In this document: positions 10,551-19,401 of the stretch, piece after piece
Layout of the letters: every line of letters begins with the position of its first letter
Numbering within the stretch: position 1 is the first letter of the stretch
Assembly: GCA_016866235.1 (NCBI GenBank)
Contig: VGMW01000005.1
Span: forward strand, 124,001 to 188,000
Length of the DNA stretch: 64,000 nucleotides
Direction of reading: 5' to 3'
Origin: Bacteroidota bacterium
GTDB taxonomy: Bacteria > Bacteroidota > Bacteroidia > Cytophagales > Cyclobacteriaceae
Program-made: the position numbers and the translations under genes
The notes under the pieces: generated by a model
Told to the model about the DNA's origin: nothing
What the model saw: only the letters and a program-made list of their open reading frames with translations
Database searches by the model: none

Positions 10551-11213
10551 ATGACGATCTATTATGCTATGAATCCATCTTTTATGGTTAAGTATCTTGT
10601 ATTAACATTTTTCTTTTGGATGGGTGTCGGTTATGCATTTGGGCAAAACGACTCCACCAAGGTTGATGATCTTTTAGCGGAGCTAAACCAGGACACGGAA
10701 AACAAGTTATTGCCCGATAAGATGATAATAACCCAACGAATTTTGTGGGGCGAAAAAGGGCTTATGCGAAGTTTTTCTCCCTTTGAGCTTACGCCTGAGA
10801 AAAGGCAGGCGGAACTTAATCTTCGACGGACCATGTTGAAAGTACACCAGGCAGTTGGATTTGTTACACTTGCGGGTATGATTGGCCAGGGTATCGTTGG
10901 TGCGCGGTTATACAATGGTGAATATCAATTAAAAGATACCCATGAAATGCTGGCGTTGGGAATCAACACCGGTTATTTTACCACAGCAGGTCTTTCCTTG
11001 TTTGCTCCACCCAAAGCAGTTGACGAGCGTAAAGGATTCAGCAGCATAAAAGTTCATCGTTGGCTCGCCGTATTGCACATGTCGGGCATGATTTTAACCA
11101 ATGTGTTGGCAGACCGAATTGAAGAGGACTACACGCTTCGTAGTGTGCATCGGGCCGCTGCGTTCACTGCATTTGGAGCATACGCAGCTTCCATTATTGT
11201 CATCAAATTCTGA
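10551..11213 (+). CDS. Cytochrome b561-like four-helix membrane protein with signal peptide
   Basis: A 220-residue protein with an N-terminal export signal (VKYLVLTFFFWMGVGYAFG), a soluble linker and four membrane helices from about residue 90. A histidine lies at or near the start of each helix (KVHQAVG, DTHEML, KVHRWLAVLHMSG, SVHRAAA), as expected for a b-type dihaem membrane cytochrome. I infer haem binding; no biochemical family name is certain. It is followed after 5 bases by a YceI-like gene, and Escherichia coli also pairs a b561 (YceJ) with YceI, which supports the call. In-frame ATGs at 10569 and 10584 are equally plausible starts and would still give a full signal peptide. Confidence 0.68.
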   Translation: MTIYYAMNPSFMVKYLVLTFFFWMGVGYAFGQNDSTKVDDLLAELNQDTENKLLPDKMIITQRILWGEKGLMRSFSPFELTPEKRQAELNLRRTMLKVHQAVGFVTLAGMIGQGIVGARLYNGEYQLKDTHEMLALGINTGYFTTAGLSLFAPPKAVDERKGFSSIKVHRWLAVLHMSGMILTNVLADRIEEDYTLRSVHRAAAFTAFGAYAASIIVIKF

Positions 11214-11218
11214 TCGCG

Positions 11219-11767
11219 ATGAAAACACTTATTTCCCGAGTGGTTTTTTTATTAATCACTTCAACAGGAGCACTGCTCCATGCGCAATCCATAAAAATCC
11301 CCAATGACAAGAAATTATCTTCCATTGCATATTCAATGGTTCATCCATTGCACAAGTGGGATGGTGTAAGTAAGGATGTTTCTTCAATTGTTGTGGCTGA
11401 TCCTGAACGAAAGAACATCACCCAAGTGGCTGTTAGTGTTAAGTTGAACACCTTCGACAGTCAAAATGCTAATCGCGACTCTCACATGATTGAAGTGGCA
11501 GAAGGATTGAAATTTCCGTCAGTCACTTTTGTCAGCAAAGAGATTAAGCAGGACGGAGATAAACTCCAGGTTAGTGGCACCCTTTCTTTCCATGGGAAAT
11601 CAAATGAAATCGCTTTTCAGGCCCTTCGGACCAATACGGATAAGCAGATGGTGGTGGCCGGTGGATTCAAATTAAAGCTGACCCAATTCGGAATAGAGCC
11701 TCCATCCTTGCTTGGGTTGGCCACTGAGGATGAGTTTGAGCTGAGGTTCAGCATGGTTTATCCGTAA
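11219..11767 (+). CDS. YceI-like domain secreted protein
   Basis: The 182-residue product has a signal peptide ending near LLHAQ (residue 23) and then a single YceI-like lipocalin-type beta-barrel. Typical family phrases are SMVHPLHKWDGVSKDV, KLNTFDSQNANRDSHM, LKFPSVTF and LSFHGKSNEIAF. YceI barrels bind the tail of polyisoprenoids such as ubiquinone-8 in the periplasm; the ligand here is unknown, though menaquinone would be the expected quinone in Bacteroidota. It lies in an operon with the upstream b561-like gene and the downstream DUF2834 gene (9-base gap). Confidence 0.85.
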   Translation: MKTLISRVVFLLITSTGALLHAQSIKIPNDKKLSSIAYSMVHPLHKWDGVSKDVSSIVVADPERKNITQVAVSVKLNTFDSQNANRDSHMIEVAEGLKFPSVTFVSKEIKQDGDKLQVSGTLSFHGKSNEIAFQALRTNTDKQMVVAGGFKLKLTQFGIEPPSLLGLATEDEFELRFSMVYP

Positions 11768-11776
11768 AAATTCTCC

Positions 11777-12118
11777 ATGAAATCAGGAATTACACCCTTA
11801 ATGATTTTCTTTCTGGTTTGCTCCCTGACTGGATTGGTTGTTCCCTGGTATTATAACATTCAACACATGCTCCTGTCGCCCATTGCGCCTTCCGTTGCCG
11901 AATATTTTCGACAAGGAACTGCAACGCCTCTGGCCGCCAGTCTTACCTGGGATTTATTGATTGGTGCAACAGCTGCTACTACGTTTATGATGATCGAAAT
12001 TCGTCGATTGAATATGAAATTTTGGTGGTTATACCTTGTGGCAACTTTTCTTTTTGCTTTTGCCTGTGCATTCCCCTTTTTCCTTTTTATGCGTGAACGA
12101 CGCCTTCAAAAAATTTAA
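11777..12118 (+). CDS. DUF2834 family small membrane protein
   Basis: A 113-residue protein with three hydrophobic segments (about residues 5-25, 45-70 and 76-100). The pattern VPWYYNIQHM, then SLTWDLLIGATAATTFMMIEIRRLNMKFWWLYLVA broken by charged residues, matches the DUF2834 family of unknown function, often found near cytochrome and redox genes. The stop codon is three bases before the next ATG, so the four genes 10551-13798 form one transcription unit. Confidence 0.75.
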   Translation: MKSGITPLMIFFLVCSLTGLVVPWYYNIQHMLLSPIAPSVAEYFRQGTATPLAASLTWDLLIGATAATTFMMIEIRRLNMKFWWLYLVATFLFAFACAFPFFLFMRERRLQKI

Positions 12119-12121
12119 TTC

Positions 12122-13798
12122 ATGCCTAATTATTGGGTCGGTTTAAAACCTGATTTCCTTTTTCTCAACTGTTCATGTTTACTAACACTTTGTTTCCCTC
12201 TGATTTCTTTTGCCCAGGTTGAAAGTGTCAGGAACAGTTCCGCGGCTCAAAGAGCAGCGGTAACCAATCAATCCTTGCGATCCGATCCGGAGCAGGTTGT
12301 CATGGGGGCGAAGCAAGGGATTGAAGTTGTGGAGTCTTTCGACGGCCTGGGGTTTGGTTTTGCTGGACCACAAGGAACAACACATTTTCGTAATCCTTCT
12401 GACAATTCACTGGCTGTCGGACCAAACCACATCGTTCAGACGGTTAATGCGCGAATGGCCATATTTACCAAGAAAGGAAAAATATTTTCCAAAACAGGGG
12501 AGGTGCTCTATGGACCTGAGGAGACTCGTAAGGTTTTTGAGGATTTTGGTGGTCCATGTGAGAATATCAACAATGGAGATGCGGTGGTTCGGTATGATCA
12601 ACTGGCTGACCGGTGGTTATTGGTGATGCCAACGTTTAGAAGAGCGCCATTGCGCAATGATTCCTTACTGGAAAAACGGCCTCAGCCCGGACCTGCATTC
12701 AAATTGAAGCCTGGTAATTTCCGAGAAGAGCCACCACCAGGTCCTAGAAAAAAATTACCACCCGATACGGTTGGTGCCTACTGTATGTGTTATGCTGTCA
12801 GCACGACTTCAGATCCATTGGGTTCATGGTACCGTTATGAATTTCGTAGAGAATTATTTCCAGATTACCCTCGACCCGCAGTGTGGCCTGATGGATATTA
12901 CAATACCACCAGTACCGGTGATCATTTGAATGAGCGACATTTATATGTGGTTGACCGTAACAGCATGCTCAGGGGATTGCCGGCAACTGAACAGCATTTT
13001 ATCCTAAAGGATGTAAATTTTGTAGTCCCTGCAGATCTTGAGGGCCAGCAATTGCCTCCTTACGGATCACCAGCGATTTTATTGGCCACAGGCGGTGATC
13101 AACTCAATAAGATCACCACCGATAACGGCATTTACGTATGGAAGCAATACACCAACTGGAAAAATCCATCTCAATCACGACTCGAGGGTCCGATAAAATT
13201 GGAGGTTCCTACCTACCATTATTTGGGAGGCGGTCAGCTTACCAATGCGGTTCCACAACCGGGCACCAATATTCGTCTGGATGCGCAAGGCGACAAAATT
13301 ATGGCAAGGTTGGTGTATCGACGCATGGGTAAAACTGAAAGTATGGTTGCGGTCCACTCAGTGGCGACTGCTGCCGGTGGTGGAGGCGTTCGATGGTACG
13401 AATTTAGGGTCAATCAAAAAGATAGAACGGTTAAGGTCCAACAGTTAGGAACGTACACGCCCTCAGAGGGCGATAAAATACCGTATCGATGGATGGCCAG
13501 TCCTGCGATGGATAAGGACGGAAATATTGGGATTGGATATTCCTTCGGTAGTTCCATTGATTTTCCTGGTCAGCGTTTTGCTGCCCAGTCTGCGGGAGGC
13601 CCGGAAGGTGTCCTGGATAATAAAGAAGTTGTTCTGGTGGAGGGACAGGCTTCACAAGAGAATACCTTGCGTTGGGAGGATTACACCCAAACTGCAATGG
13701 ATCCTTCGGATGATAAGACCATTTGGTACGTTGGCGATTATTTGAAAAAGGGTGCCAAGGATTATAGTACCCGTATTGCAGCAATCCGAATTCGGTGA
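12122..13798 (+). CDS. Large secreted protein of unknown function, probably beta-propeller
   Basis: The 558-residue protein has an N-terminal hydrophobic export signal ending near ISFAQ (residue 31). After a short linker comes a long beta-rich region with repeated blocks in which a sequence of the type D..GN or VGPNHIVQ precedes an aromatic strand: SDNSLAVGPNHIVQ, VRYDQLADRWLLVM, YNTTSTGDHLNERHLYVVDR, ASPAMDKDGNIGIGYS and MDPSDDKTIWYVGDYL. This spacing suggests a beta-propeller. A proline-rich insert lies at about residues 178-222. I do not recognise a characterised family. It is the last gene of the b561-like/YceI/DUF2834 operon, so a role in the cell envelope is likely but the substrate is unknown. 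Confidence 0.7.
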   Translation: MPNYWVGLKPDFLFLNCSCLLTLCFPLISFAQVESVRNSSAAQRAAVTNQSLRSDPEQVVMGAKQGIEVVESFDGLGFGFAGPQGTTHFRNPSDNSLAVGPNHIVQTVNARMAIFTKKGKIFSKTGEVLYGPEETRKVFEDFGGPCENINNGDAVVRYDQLADRWLLVMPTFRRAPLRNDSLLEKRPQPGPAFKLKPGNFREEPPPGPRKKLPPDTVGAYCMCYAVSTTSDPLGSWYRYEFRRELFPDYPRPAVWPDGYYNTTSTGDHLNERHLYVVDRNSMLRGLPATEQHFILKDVNFVVPADLEGQQLPPYGSPAILLATGGDQLNKITTDNGIYVWKQYTNWKNPSQSRLEGPIKLEVPTYHYLGGGQLTNAVPQPGTNIRLDAQGDKIMARLVYRRMGKTESMVAVHSVATAAGGGGVRWYEFRVNQKDRTVKVQQLGTYTPSEGDKIPYRWMASPAMDKDGNIGIGYSFGSSIDFPGQRFAAQSAGGPEGVLDNKEVVLVEGQASQENTLRWEDYTQTAMDPSDDKTIWYVGDYLKKGAKDYSTRIAAIRIR

Positions 13799-13869
13799 CC
13801 TGCGTTCACTAATTTTCGACTGAAATCATTGTAACCCTGGCAGCTTGGGCGTTTGCTTTGGAGAAAAAT

Positions 13870-14070
13870 ATGTCAGTGATAAAAGTTATTGAGATTATGG
13901 CTGAGTCCTCCGTAAGTTGGGAGGATGCAGCAAGACAGGCAGTGGCTAAGGTTACCAAAACCATTCACAATGTGAAATCACTTTACGTCGAGAACCACAG
14001 TGTGAAAATTGAAAACGGTATAATTACCGGGTACCGCATCAGTGCTAAGGTGAGTTTCAAATTGGATTGA
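13870..14070 (+). CDS. Dodecin family flavin-binding protein
   Basis: The 66-residue product matches dodecin, a dodecameric hollow sphere that binds and shields riboflavin or FMN. Diagnostic features are the start VIKVIEIMAESSVSWEDA, the flavin-stacking tryptophan in SWEDA, the helix AVAKVTKTIHNVKSLYV and the ending GYRISAKVSFKLD. An in-frame TTG at 13858 is less likely: the ATG at 13870 has GGAG about 8 bases upstream and gives the usual family length. It is a single-gene unit ending at the terminator at 14099-14126. Cytoplasmic. Confidence 0.92.
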   Translation: MSVIKVIEIMAESSVSWEDAARQAVAKVTKTIHNVKSLYVENHSVKIENGIITGYRISAKVSFKLD

Positions 14071-14098
14071 AACTTTGTTCTTTTTTGACTTAATTCTC

Positions 14099-14126
14099 GC
14101 CGGAGCAAATCCGGCTTTTTTATTTT
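14099..14126 (+). terminator. Rho-independent terminator after the dodecin gene
   Basis: GCCGGA (14099-14104), loop GCAAA and TCCGGC (14110-14115) followed by TTTTTTATTTT. Confidence 0.9.
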
Positions 14127-14143
14127 AAATATCCGGAAAAAGA

Positions 14144-14179
14144 AAAAGAGGCAAAGCTTATTTAAAACTTGCCTCTTTT
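14144..14179. terminator. Second hairpin downstream of dodecin, possibly bidirectional terminator
   Basis: AAAAGAGGCAA (14144-14154) pairs perfectly with TTGCCTCTTTT (14169-14179) across a 14-base loop, giving A and T tracts on the two sides so that it could act in either direction. Confidence 0.6.
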
Positions 14180-14512
14180 CGATAATCCGCAGTTTAACGC
14201 TTTTTAAAGCGCGTATTCTGCAGACATCTTGCATCTTCGAAAAAGTTTCCTTGAACAAAAAGATATCTTTTCTGACACCGTTCAATCCATCAGTTTACGT
14301 CCTGTTAGAGACGATATTTCTGAGTGATTTATTTTGATCGGGCAACCAATCGTTAATGCTGATGTAAAATTAAATTCCTGAGCATTTGAAGGCTATGATG
14401 AAATTGAACCATGATTGGACCTTCGTCACCCTGAATTTCATTTTTCGTGGAAAAAATCTTGTAAAAACGATTGGAAAGTGGTGATTTGCGCAGTTTTTAA
14501 TCAGAAATCGAA
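14180..14512. other. Intergenic region with no recognised gene
   Basis: About 330 bases of AT-rich sequence upstream of the DUF5916 gene. One small hairpin, CGCTTT-TT-AAAGCG, is visible near 14199-14212. An open frame on the minus strand (13983-14285) has no family features and overlaps dodecin and the terminators. The promoter of the DUF5916 gene presumably lies here, but no good TAnnTTTG match was found. Confidence 0.6.
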
Positions 14513-16744
14513 TTGATGCGATTTATACTTGTCCTTGTCGGTTTGATGGTAGGTTGTGTGCTCCATCCCGAATTGCTTTTTGCACAAGATCAAGTCGTTT
14601 TGAACATCAAAAAAGCTTCGGGTAAGATCACCGTAGATGCCAGGGATTCCGAATCTGATTGGGAAGACGCTGACATTGCAAAAGATTTTCGACAATTCTT
14701 TCCTTTTGACACCTCGGCGGCTCTTGCGCCTTCTGAAATCCGGCTTACCTACGATGATGATAACATCTATGTTTTTGGAAGAATGTACAACCGCGGTGCA
14801 AGGAAATATGTAACGCCTTCTCTGCGGCGGGACTTTAGGGGTGAATCCAATGATGCAATAGTAGTGGTAATTGACACCTATCAAGATCGGATCAATGCAT
14901 TCTCTTTTGGTGTTAATCCCTTTGGTGTGCAGCGTGAGGGGCTGGTCTCATCAGGAGGCGCGACTTCACAGGATCTTTCGCTGGATTGGGACAATAAATG
15001 GTTTGCTGCCTCAGCCATTCATGGTGATTATTGGGTTTGTGAAATGGCTATCCCGTTCAACTCAATCAGGTATAAAGAGAATGTGGATCAATGGAATATT
15101 AATTTTTACCGCATCGATAGTGAATACACAGAGCGTTCAACGTGGGCGCCAGTACCCCGGAATCAATCTATTTTTAATCTTGCCTGGCTGAGGACACTTC
15201 AATTTGATCGGCCGTTGAAAAAAAGTGGGCCCAATATCTCCCTGATCCCCTATACGGCACCTTCGGTTTCAAGGAATTTTCTGGCGCAAGCAGCCACACG
15301 CCGTGAGGCACCCTTTGGAACCGATGCAAAAATTGGATTGAGTTCAGCATTGAATCTCGATCTAACCATCAATCCGAATTTTTCGCAAGTTGAAGTCGAT
15401 CAACAGGTCACCAACCTTGACCGTTTTGAGCTTTTCTTTCCTGAACGCCGCCAATTTTTTCTGGAAAATGCCGACTTATTTTCAGGCTATGGCACAAACG
15501 GGGCCCAACCATTTTTCTCCAGACGTATTGGTATTACCAGGGATAAATCTACCGGACAAAATATCAACAATCCGATTTATGGTGGAGCGCGCTTGAGCGG
15601 TAAGATCAACAACAACTTAAGAATAGGTCTGCTTTCCATGCAAGCTGCCCCGGATCGATCCAATGACCTGCCGTCAACGAATTACTCCATGCTCTCAGTC
15701 CAGCAAAAGGTTTTTTCCAGATCCAATGTCAGCGGATTCTTTATAAACAAACAGGCTTTCGGTGAACTGGGTAAAAAAAATGCAGTCAGCGGTCTTGACT
15801 ATAACCTTGGCTCACGCGATGGAAAGCTTTCTGGTAAAGCCTATTACCATCGCTCTTTTTCTCAAGCAAAAAATGATAGTGCGTATTCCTCTGGTTTGAA
15901 TCTTGAATATACAGGAGCAAGAATGGAATTTTCATTGCTGGCCAGAACGGTTGGTGCGCATTACAACCCTGAAGCAGGCTTCGTCAGGCGAACACGCTTC
16001 AATCAGTTTGCACCGGAGCTTTTCTTCTTCACTTTCCCGCAGTCAAAAATTGTTAACCGACATGGTCCAGGCACCGATGTGGATTTGATTTGGAATGATC
16101 TATACGGTGTTACCGACTGGGATGCAAACATCTGGTACAACATCCGGTTTCAAAATACATCCCTCTTTTATGTTCGGGTAAGACAGGATTATGTTTTTCT
16201 ATTTTCACCTTTCGATCCAACCAATACCGGTGGTCTGCAGTTGCCTGCAGGCAAAGGCTACCGCTGGTTTAATGTTGTTTACAACTACCAATCCAATTTT
16301 CGAAAAAAACTTTTCCTATCGGTCAACGGTCGGATAGGTGAGTATTACAATGGATACCGGCAAAGTGCAGCCGGCGCTCTGGGCTACAGGCTTCAGCCTT
16401 TTGCAGTTTTCACCATGGACTTCAGCTATAACCGAATCCGACTTCCAGAGCCTTACAACAGTGCAGACCTGATTCTGATTGGGCCCAAAATTGATTTAAC
16501 TTTTTCCAGGAAACTTTTCTGGACAACCTACATCCAATACAATAGCCAGATCAGCAATCTGAACATCAACACCAGGCTTCAATGGCGTTTTAAGCCGGTA
16601 TCGGATTTATACCTTGTTTATACCGATAACTATTTTTCAGACATTGATCTGGAAGGCGAACGTTTTCCCTACCTGCGGGCAAATTTTGGTCAACCCAAGC
16701 TCCGTGCACTTTCGGTGAAGCTTTCCTATTGGATCAATATGTGA
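14513..16744 (+). CDS. DUF5916 outer-membrane protein with N-terminal CBM9-like domain
   Basis: The 743-residue product has a signal peptide (cleavage near LLFAQ, residue 25). A CBM9-like beta-sandwich covers about residues 30-210 (KITVDARDSESDWEDA, RLTYDDDNIYVFGRMY). A DUF5916 region of about 500 residues follows, with the diagnostic block NPNFSQVEVDQQVTNLDR and the phrase ELFFPERRQFFLENADLFSG. The C-terminal part is rich in alternating aromatic strands and ends in a hydrophobic residue pattern (SVKLSYWINM), fitting a beta-barrel. The family is widespread in Bacteroidota; CBM9-like domains suggest carbohydrate binding but no activity is established. Monocistronic by spacing. Confidence 0.85.
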   Translation: MMRFILVLVGLMVGCVLHPELLFAQDQVVLNIKKASGKITVDARDSESDWEDADIAKDFRQFFPFDTSAALAPSEIRLTYDDDNIYVFGRMYNRGARKYVTPSLRRDFRGESNDAIVVVIDTYQDRINAFSFGVNPFGVQREGLVSSGGATSQDLSLDWDNKWFAASAIHGDYWVCEMAIPFNSIRYKENVDQWNINFYRIDSEYTERSTWAPVPRNQSIFNLAWLRTLQFDRPLKKSGPNISLIPYTAPSVSRNFLAQAATRREAPFGTDAKIGLSSALNLDLTINPNFSQVEVDQQVTNLDRFELFFPERRQFFLENADLFSGYGTNGAQPFFSRRIGITRDKSTGQNINNPIYGGARLSGKINNNLRIGLLSMQAAPDRSNDLPSTNYSMLSVQQKVFSRSNVSGFFINKQAFGELGKKNAVSGLDYNLGSRDGKLSGKAYYHRSFSQAKNDSAYSSGLNLEYTGARMEFSLLARTVGAHYNPEAGFVRRTRFNQFAPELFFFTFPQSKIVNRHGPGTDVDLIWNDLYGVTDWDANIWYNIRFQNTSLFYVRVRQDYVFLFSPFDPTNTGGLQLPAGKGYRWFNVVYNYQSNFRKKLFLSVNGRIGEYYNGYRQSAAGALGYRLQPFAVFTMDFSYNRIRLPEPYNSADLILIGPKIDLTFSRKLFWTTYIQYNSQISNLNINTRLQWRFKPVSDLYLVYTDNYFSDIDLEGERFPYLRANFGQPKLRALSVKLSYWINM

Positions 16745-16825
16745 TGTGACCCAACATCCACTGCCCATTAGGTAGTGCTGATCGGATGCTTTACTGAATT
16801 TCCTTTTTTAGACTTAGCTTTCATC

Positions 16826-17797
16826 ATGATTAGAACCCGATTCAGGTCGATGTTTAATCCTGAACGCTTTCAAGGCTGGGGAAAAACAAGATCTTATTTT
16901 GAAGGATGGTACTTCAAATTGGTTAATCCATCTGGAAGAAGTGTGGCCATTATTCCGGGCATCGCATGGGACTCCGCCGGTGAGGGTCATGCTTTCGTTC
17001 AATTGCTGGATGGGAATAAAAAAACGGCTGATTATATCAGGTTTTCTCCGGACTTGTTTCGGGCTGCTGAAGATGAATTTTTAGTGACCGTTGGTGGGAA
17101 TGTATTTTCAGAAAAAGTAGTTAACCTGAATTTGCAGGATGTCTCCGGTATGGTGAGGTTTAGCGGAATTACAGGTTGGCCTAAGCCCTGGTACGCTCCC
17201 GGCATCATGGGGCCATTTTCATTTGTGCCTCGGATGGAATGTTATCATGGAATCGTGAGCTTAGACCATCAGCTTCATGGGAAAATTAATTTCAAAGGTG
17301 AGGAAATTGATTTCACCGGAGGAAGGGGCTATCTCGAGAAAGACTGGGGACGATCATTTCCGTCAGCCTACATATGGATGCAAAGCAATCATTTTGAGCA
17401 GGAAGGTGTGTCACTAAAATGCTCTGTGGCAAGGATACCCTGGATGGGCAGTTCCTTTACCGGATTTATTGCGGGTCTTTGGCTTGGTGATCGCCTTATT
17501 CGCTTTACAACCTATAATAGATCTGAACTAAAAAAAGTTAGTGTTGATCATTCGCTGGTTACCATCGAGCTGAAAAATCCGACGTATTTACTCGAGGTTG
17601 CTGCTGAGCGGGATCGTGCAACCGAATTGGCGTCACCCATCCGCGGTCATATGGAGGGAAGAATTCAGGAGACCATGACGGCGCGCATTAATATTCGTCT
17701 GATCAATAGACAGACCAAATCAGTGGTTTTTGCTGGCATCGGCAAGTATGCGGGGCTTGAGGTTGCGGGAGCATTGGAGCAAATCCTGAAACCATAA
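16826..17797 (+). CDS. Tocopherol cyclase-like family protein
   Basis: The 323-residue product shows the family's N-terminal GWGKTRSYFEGWYFKLVN and the central GGRGYLEKDWGRSFPSAYIW, which I recognise from the tocopherol cyclase-like (PF14249) family of lipocalin-like beta-barrels. Plant and cyanobacterial members close the chromanol ring by protonating a prenyl double bond; bacterial relatives have unknown substrates. The ATG at 16826 (MIRTRFRSMFNPERF) is preferred over a GTG at 16775 because the added 17 residues are not family-like. It lies 122 bases upstream of the carotenoid genes on the same strand, so it may be part of that transcription unit. Tocopherol synthesis itself is unlikely; activity on a prenyl or carotenoid end group is speculation. 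Confidence 0.75.
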   Translation: MIRTRFRSMFNPERFQGWGKTRSYFEGWYFKLVNPSGRSVAIIPGIAWDSAGEGHAFVQLLDGNKKTADYIRFSPDLFRAAEDEFLVTVGGNVFSEKVVNLNLQDVSGMVRFSGITGWPKPWYAPGIMGPFSFVPRMECYHGIVSLDHQLHGKINFKGEEIDFTGGRGYLEKDWGRSFPSAYIWMQSNHFEQEGVSLKCSVARIPWMGSSFTGFIAGLWLGDRLIRFTTYNRSELKKVSVDHSLVTIELKNPTYLLEVAAERDRATELASPIRGHMEGRIQETMTARINIRLINRQTKSVVFAGIGKYAGLEVAGALEQILKP

Positions 17798-17919
17798 TGG
17801 GCCACATGACAAAAGTCATACAACTTTCAGGCCCCACAATCTGCGGTTCACATTAATCTTCTCGGCATTCAGGCAGCTTCCGCTTCTTAAAAAGGCCTTA
17901 ATCAGTAAATTGGAAGGTT

Positions 17920-19401
17920 ATGAAGGGAAAAAGTGCTGTTGTTATAGGGAGTGGTGTGGCCGGCCTGGCAACGGCATGCAGACTTGCTGCGTCGGGTATG
18001 GAGGTGTTGGTCTTTGAACAGAATTCATACCCAGGCGGAAAGCTTTCAGCTTTTGAAAAAGACGGTTTTGTATTTGACGCCGGACCCTCTTTGTTTACGC
18101 AGCCTCAAAATCTGGAAGAGCTATTTAAGCAATGCGGGAAAAGGTTGTCAGATTACCTTACCTATGATCGGGTGCCTGTTTCAAACCATTATTTTTTTGA
18201 AAGTGGTAAAAAAGTCAGGGCCTTTGCCAACGCAGATGAATTTGCTTCAGAGATGGAGTCGGTCCTGGGAGAGTCGCGTAAGGCTGTCCTGGATTATTTA
18301 AGCCATTCAGAAAGACTCTATAACAATATTGGCACCTTATTTTTGAATAAATCGTTGCACAAGTTTGGAACCTGGGCTTCGGCCGATGTTGTTCGTGCCA
18401 TTGGTTCGTTGCAGTTAAAGTACCTCAATTCGACCCTTGACGAGTTTAATCGTTCTAAATTCAAAACGCCGGAAGCGGTTCAGATATTCAATCGGTTTGC
18501 GACCTACAATGGGAGCAGCCCTTTTAAAACCCCAGCGATGCTCAGCCTTATTCCTCATTTGGAAATCAATGAGGGTACCTTTTACCCGAAAGGTGGGATG
18601 ATCAGTATCACCAACGCCATGTTCAAACTGGCTTCCGATTTAGGGGTGAAGTTCAAGTTTAATTGTCCGGTCGAAAAAATTCACGAAAAGGATGGGACCA
18701 TCGTGGGTGTTACGGCCGATAACCTGCGCTATGATGCAGACCTGGTCGTCAGCAATATGGATGTCTACTACACCTACAAGTTTTTATTGGGAGAAAATCA
18801 CCGTGCTCAGAAGGTTCTACAGCAGGAGCGTAGTAGTAGCGCAGTGATTTTTTATTGGGGAATGGGCACCGAGTTTCCGGAGCTTGATCTTCACAACATC
18901 TTTTTTAGTCGGGATTATCTGAAAGAATTTGAAGGAATTTTCAGAACTGGAAAAATATCGGATGATCCAACCGTATATGTAAACATCACTTCTAAAATGG
19001 AGCAGGGGTTGTCGCCCAAAGGCAAAGAAAATTGGTTTGTGATGATTAATGCTCCGGCCCATACAGGTCAGTCCTGGCAAGATGTTAAATTGGCCCTTAG
19101 GGAAACGGTGGTTTCAAAGCTCAGCCGAATGCTTGGCAGGGATATTGGATCACTCATCGAAACAGAGGAAACCTTAGACCCCCATCTCATTCAGCAGCGC
19201 ACCTCTTCGCATATGGGGTCATTGTATGGAACCAGTTCCAATTCACCGTTCAGCGCTTTTTTACGGCATAAAAATTTTAGTCGGCGATTGACTGGGTTAT
19301 ATTTTTGTGGTGGAAGTGTTCATCCCGGTGGGGGTATTCCACTGTGTTTGAAGAGCGCAAGCATAGTTTCAGAATTGGTCTCAAAAGATTTGTCCGTATG
19401 A
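17920..19401 (+). CDS. crtD: CrtD-type carotenoid 3,4-desaturase (phytoene desaturase family)
   Basis: The 493-residue FAD-dependent carotenoid desaturase has the dinucleotide motif VIGSGVAGLATACRLA (residues 8-23), FEQNSYPGGKLSAF and FDAGPSLFTQP at the N-terminus, and the family C-terminus FCGGSVHPGGGIPLCLKSA. The length fits CrtI/CrtD. CrtD rather than CrtI is inferred from its neighbours: it overlaps cruF (carotenoid 1,2-hydratase) and precedes crtZ, crtYcd and a crtA-like gene, the set used for saproxanthin and myxol. CrtD introduces the 3',4' double bond in a 1'-hydroxylated end group. crtB and another crtI are not in the window, so a phytoene desaturase role cannot be excluded. Membrane-associated. 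Confidence 0.8.
   Translation: MKGKSAVVIGSGVAGLATACRLAASGMEVLVFEQNSYPGGKLSAFEKDGFVFDAGPSLFTQPQNLEELFKQCGKRLSDYLTYDRVPVSNHYFFESGKKVRAFANADEFASEMESVLGESRKAVLDYLSHSERLYNNIGTLFLNKSLHKFGTWASADVVRAIGSLQLKYLNSTLDEFNRSKFKTPEAVQIFNRFATYNGSSPFKTPAMLSLIPHLEINEGTFYPKGGMISITNAMFKLASDLGVKFKFNCPVEKIHEKDGTIVGVTADNLRYDADLVVSNMDVYYTYKFLLGENHRAQKVLQQERSSSAVIFYWGMGTEFPELDLHNIFFSRDYLKEFEGIFRTGKISDDPTVYVNITSKMEQGLSPKGKENWFVMINAPAHTGQSWQDVKLALRETVVSKLSRMLGRDIGSLIETEETLDPHLIQQRTSSHMGSLYGTSSNSPFSAFLRHKNFSRRLTGLYFCGGSVHPGGGIPLCLKSASIVSELVSKDLSV

Noticed and set aside
14501-14884. 127-codon minus-strand frame
   Set aside because: It is antisense to the start of the DUF5916 gene, with no protein-like features.
16775-16825. 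GTG start extending the tocopherol-cyclase-like gene
   Set aside because: The extra 17 residues show no conservation or signal character; ATG 16826 gives the family-like start.
17798-17919. Hairpin ATGAC-AAAA-GTCAT before crtD
   Set aside because: The stem is only 5 bp with no T tract; it is too weak to call a terminator or regulator.
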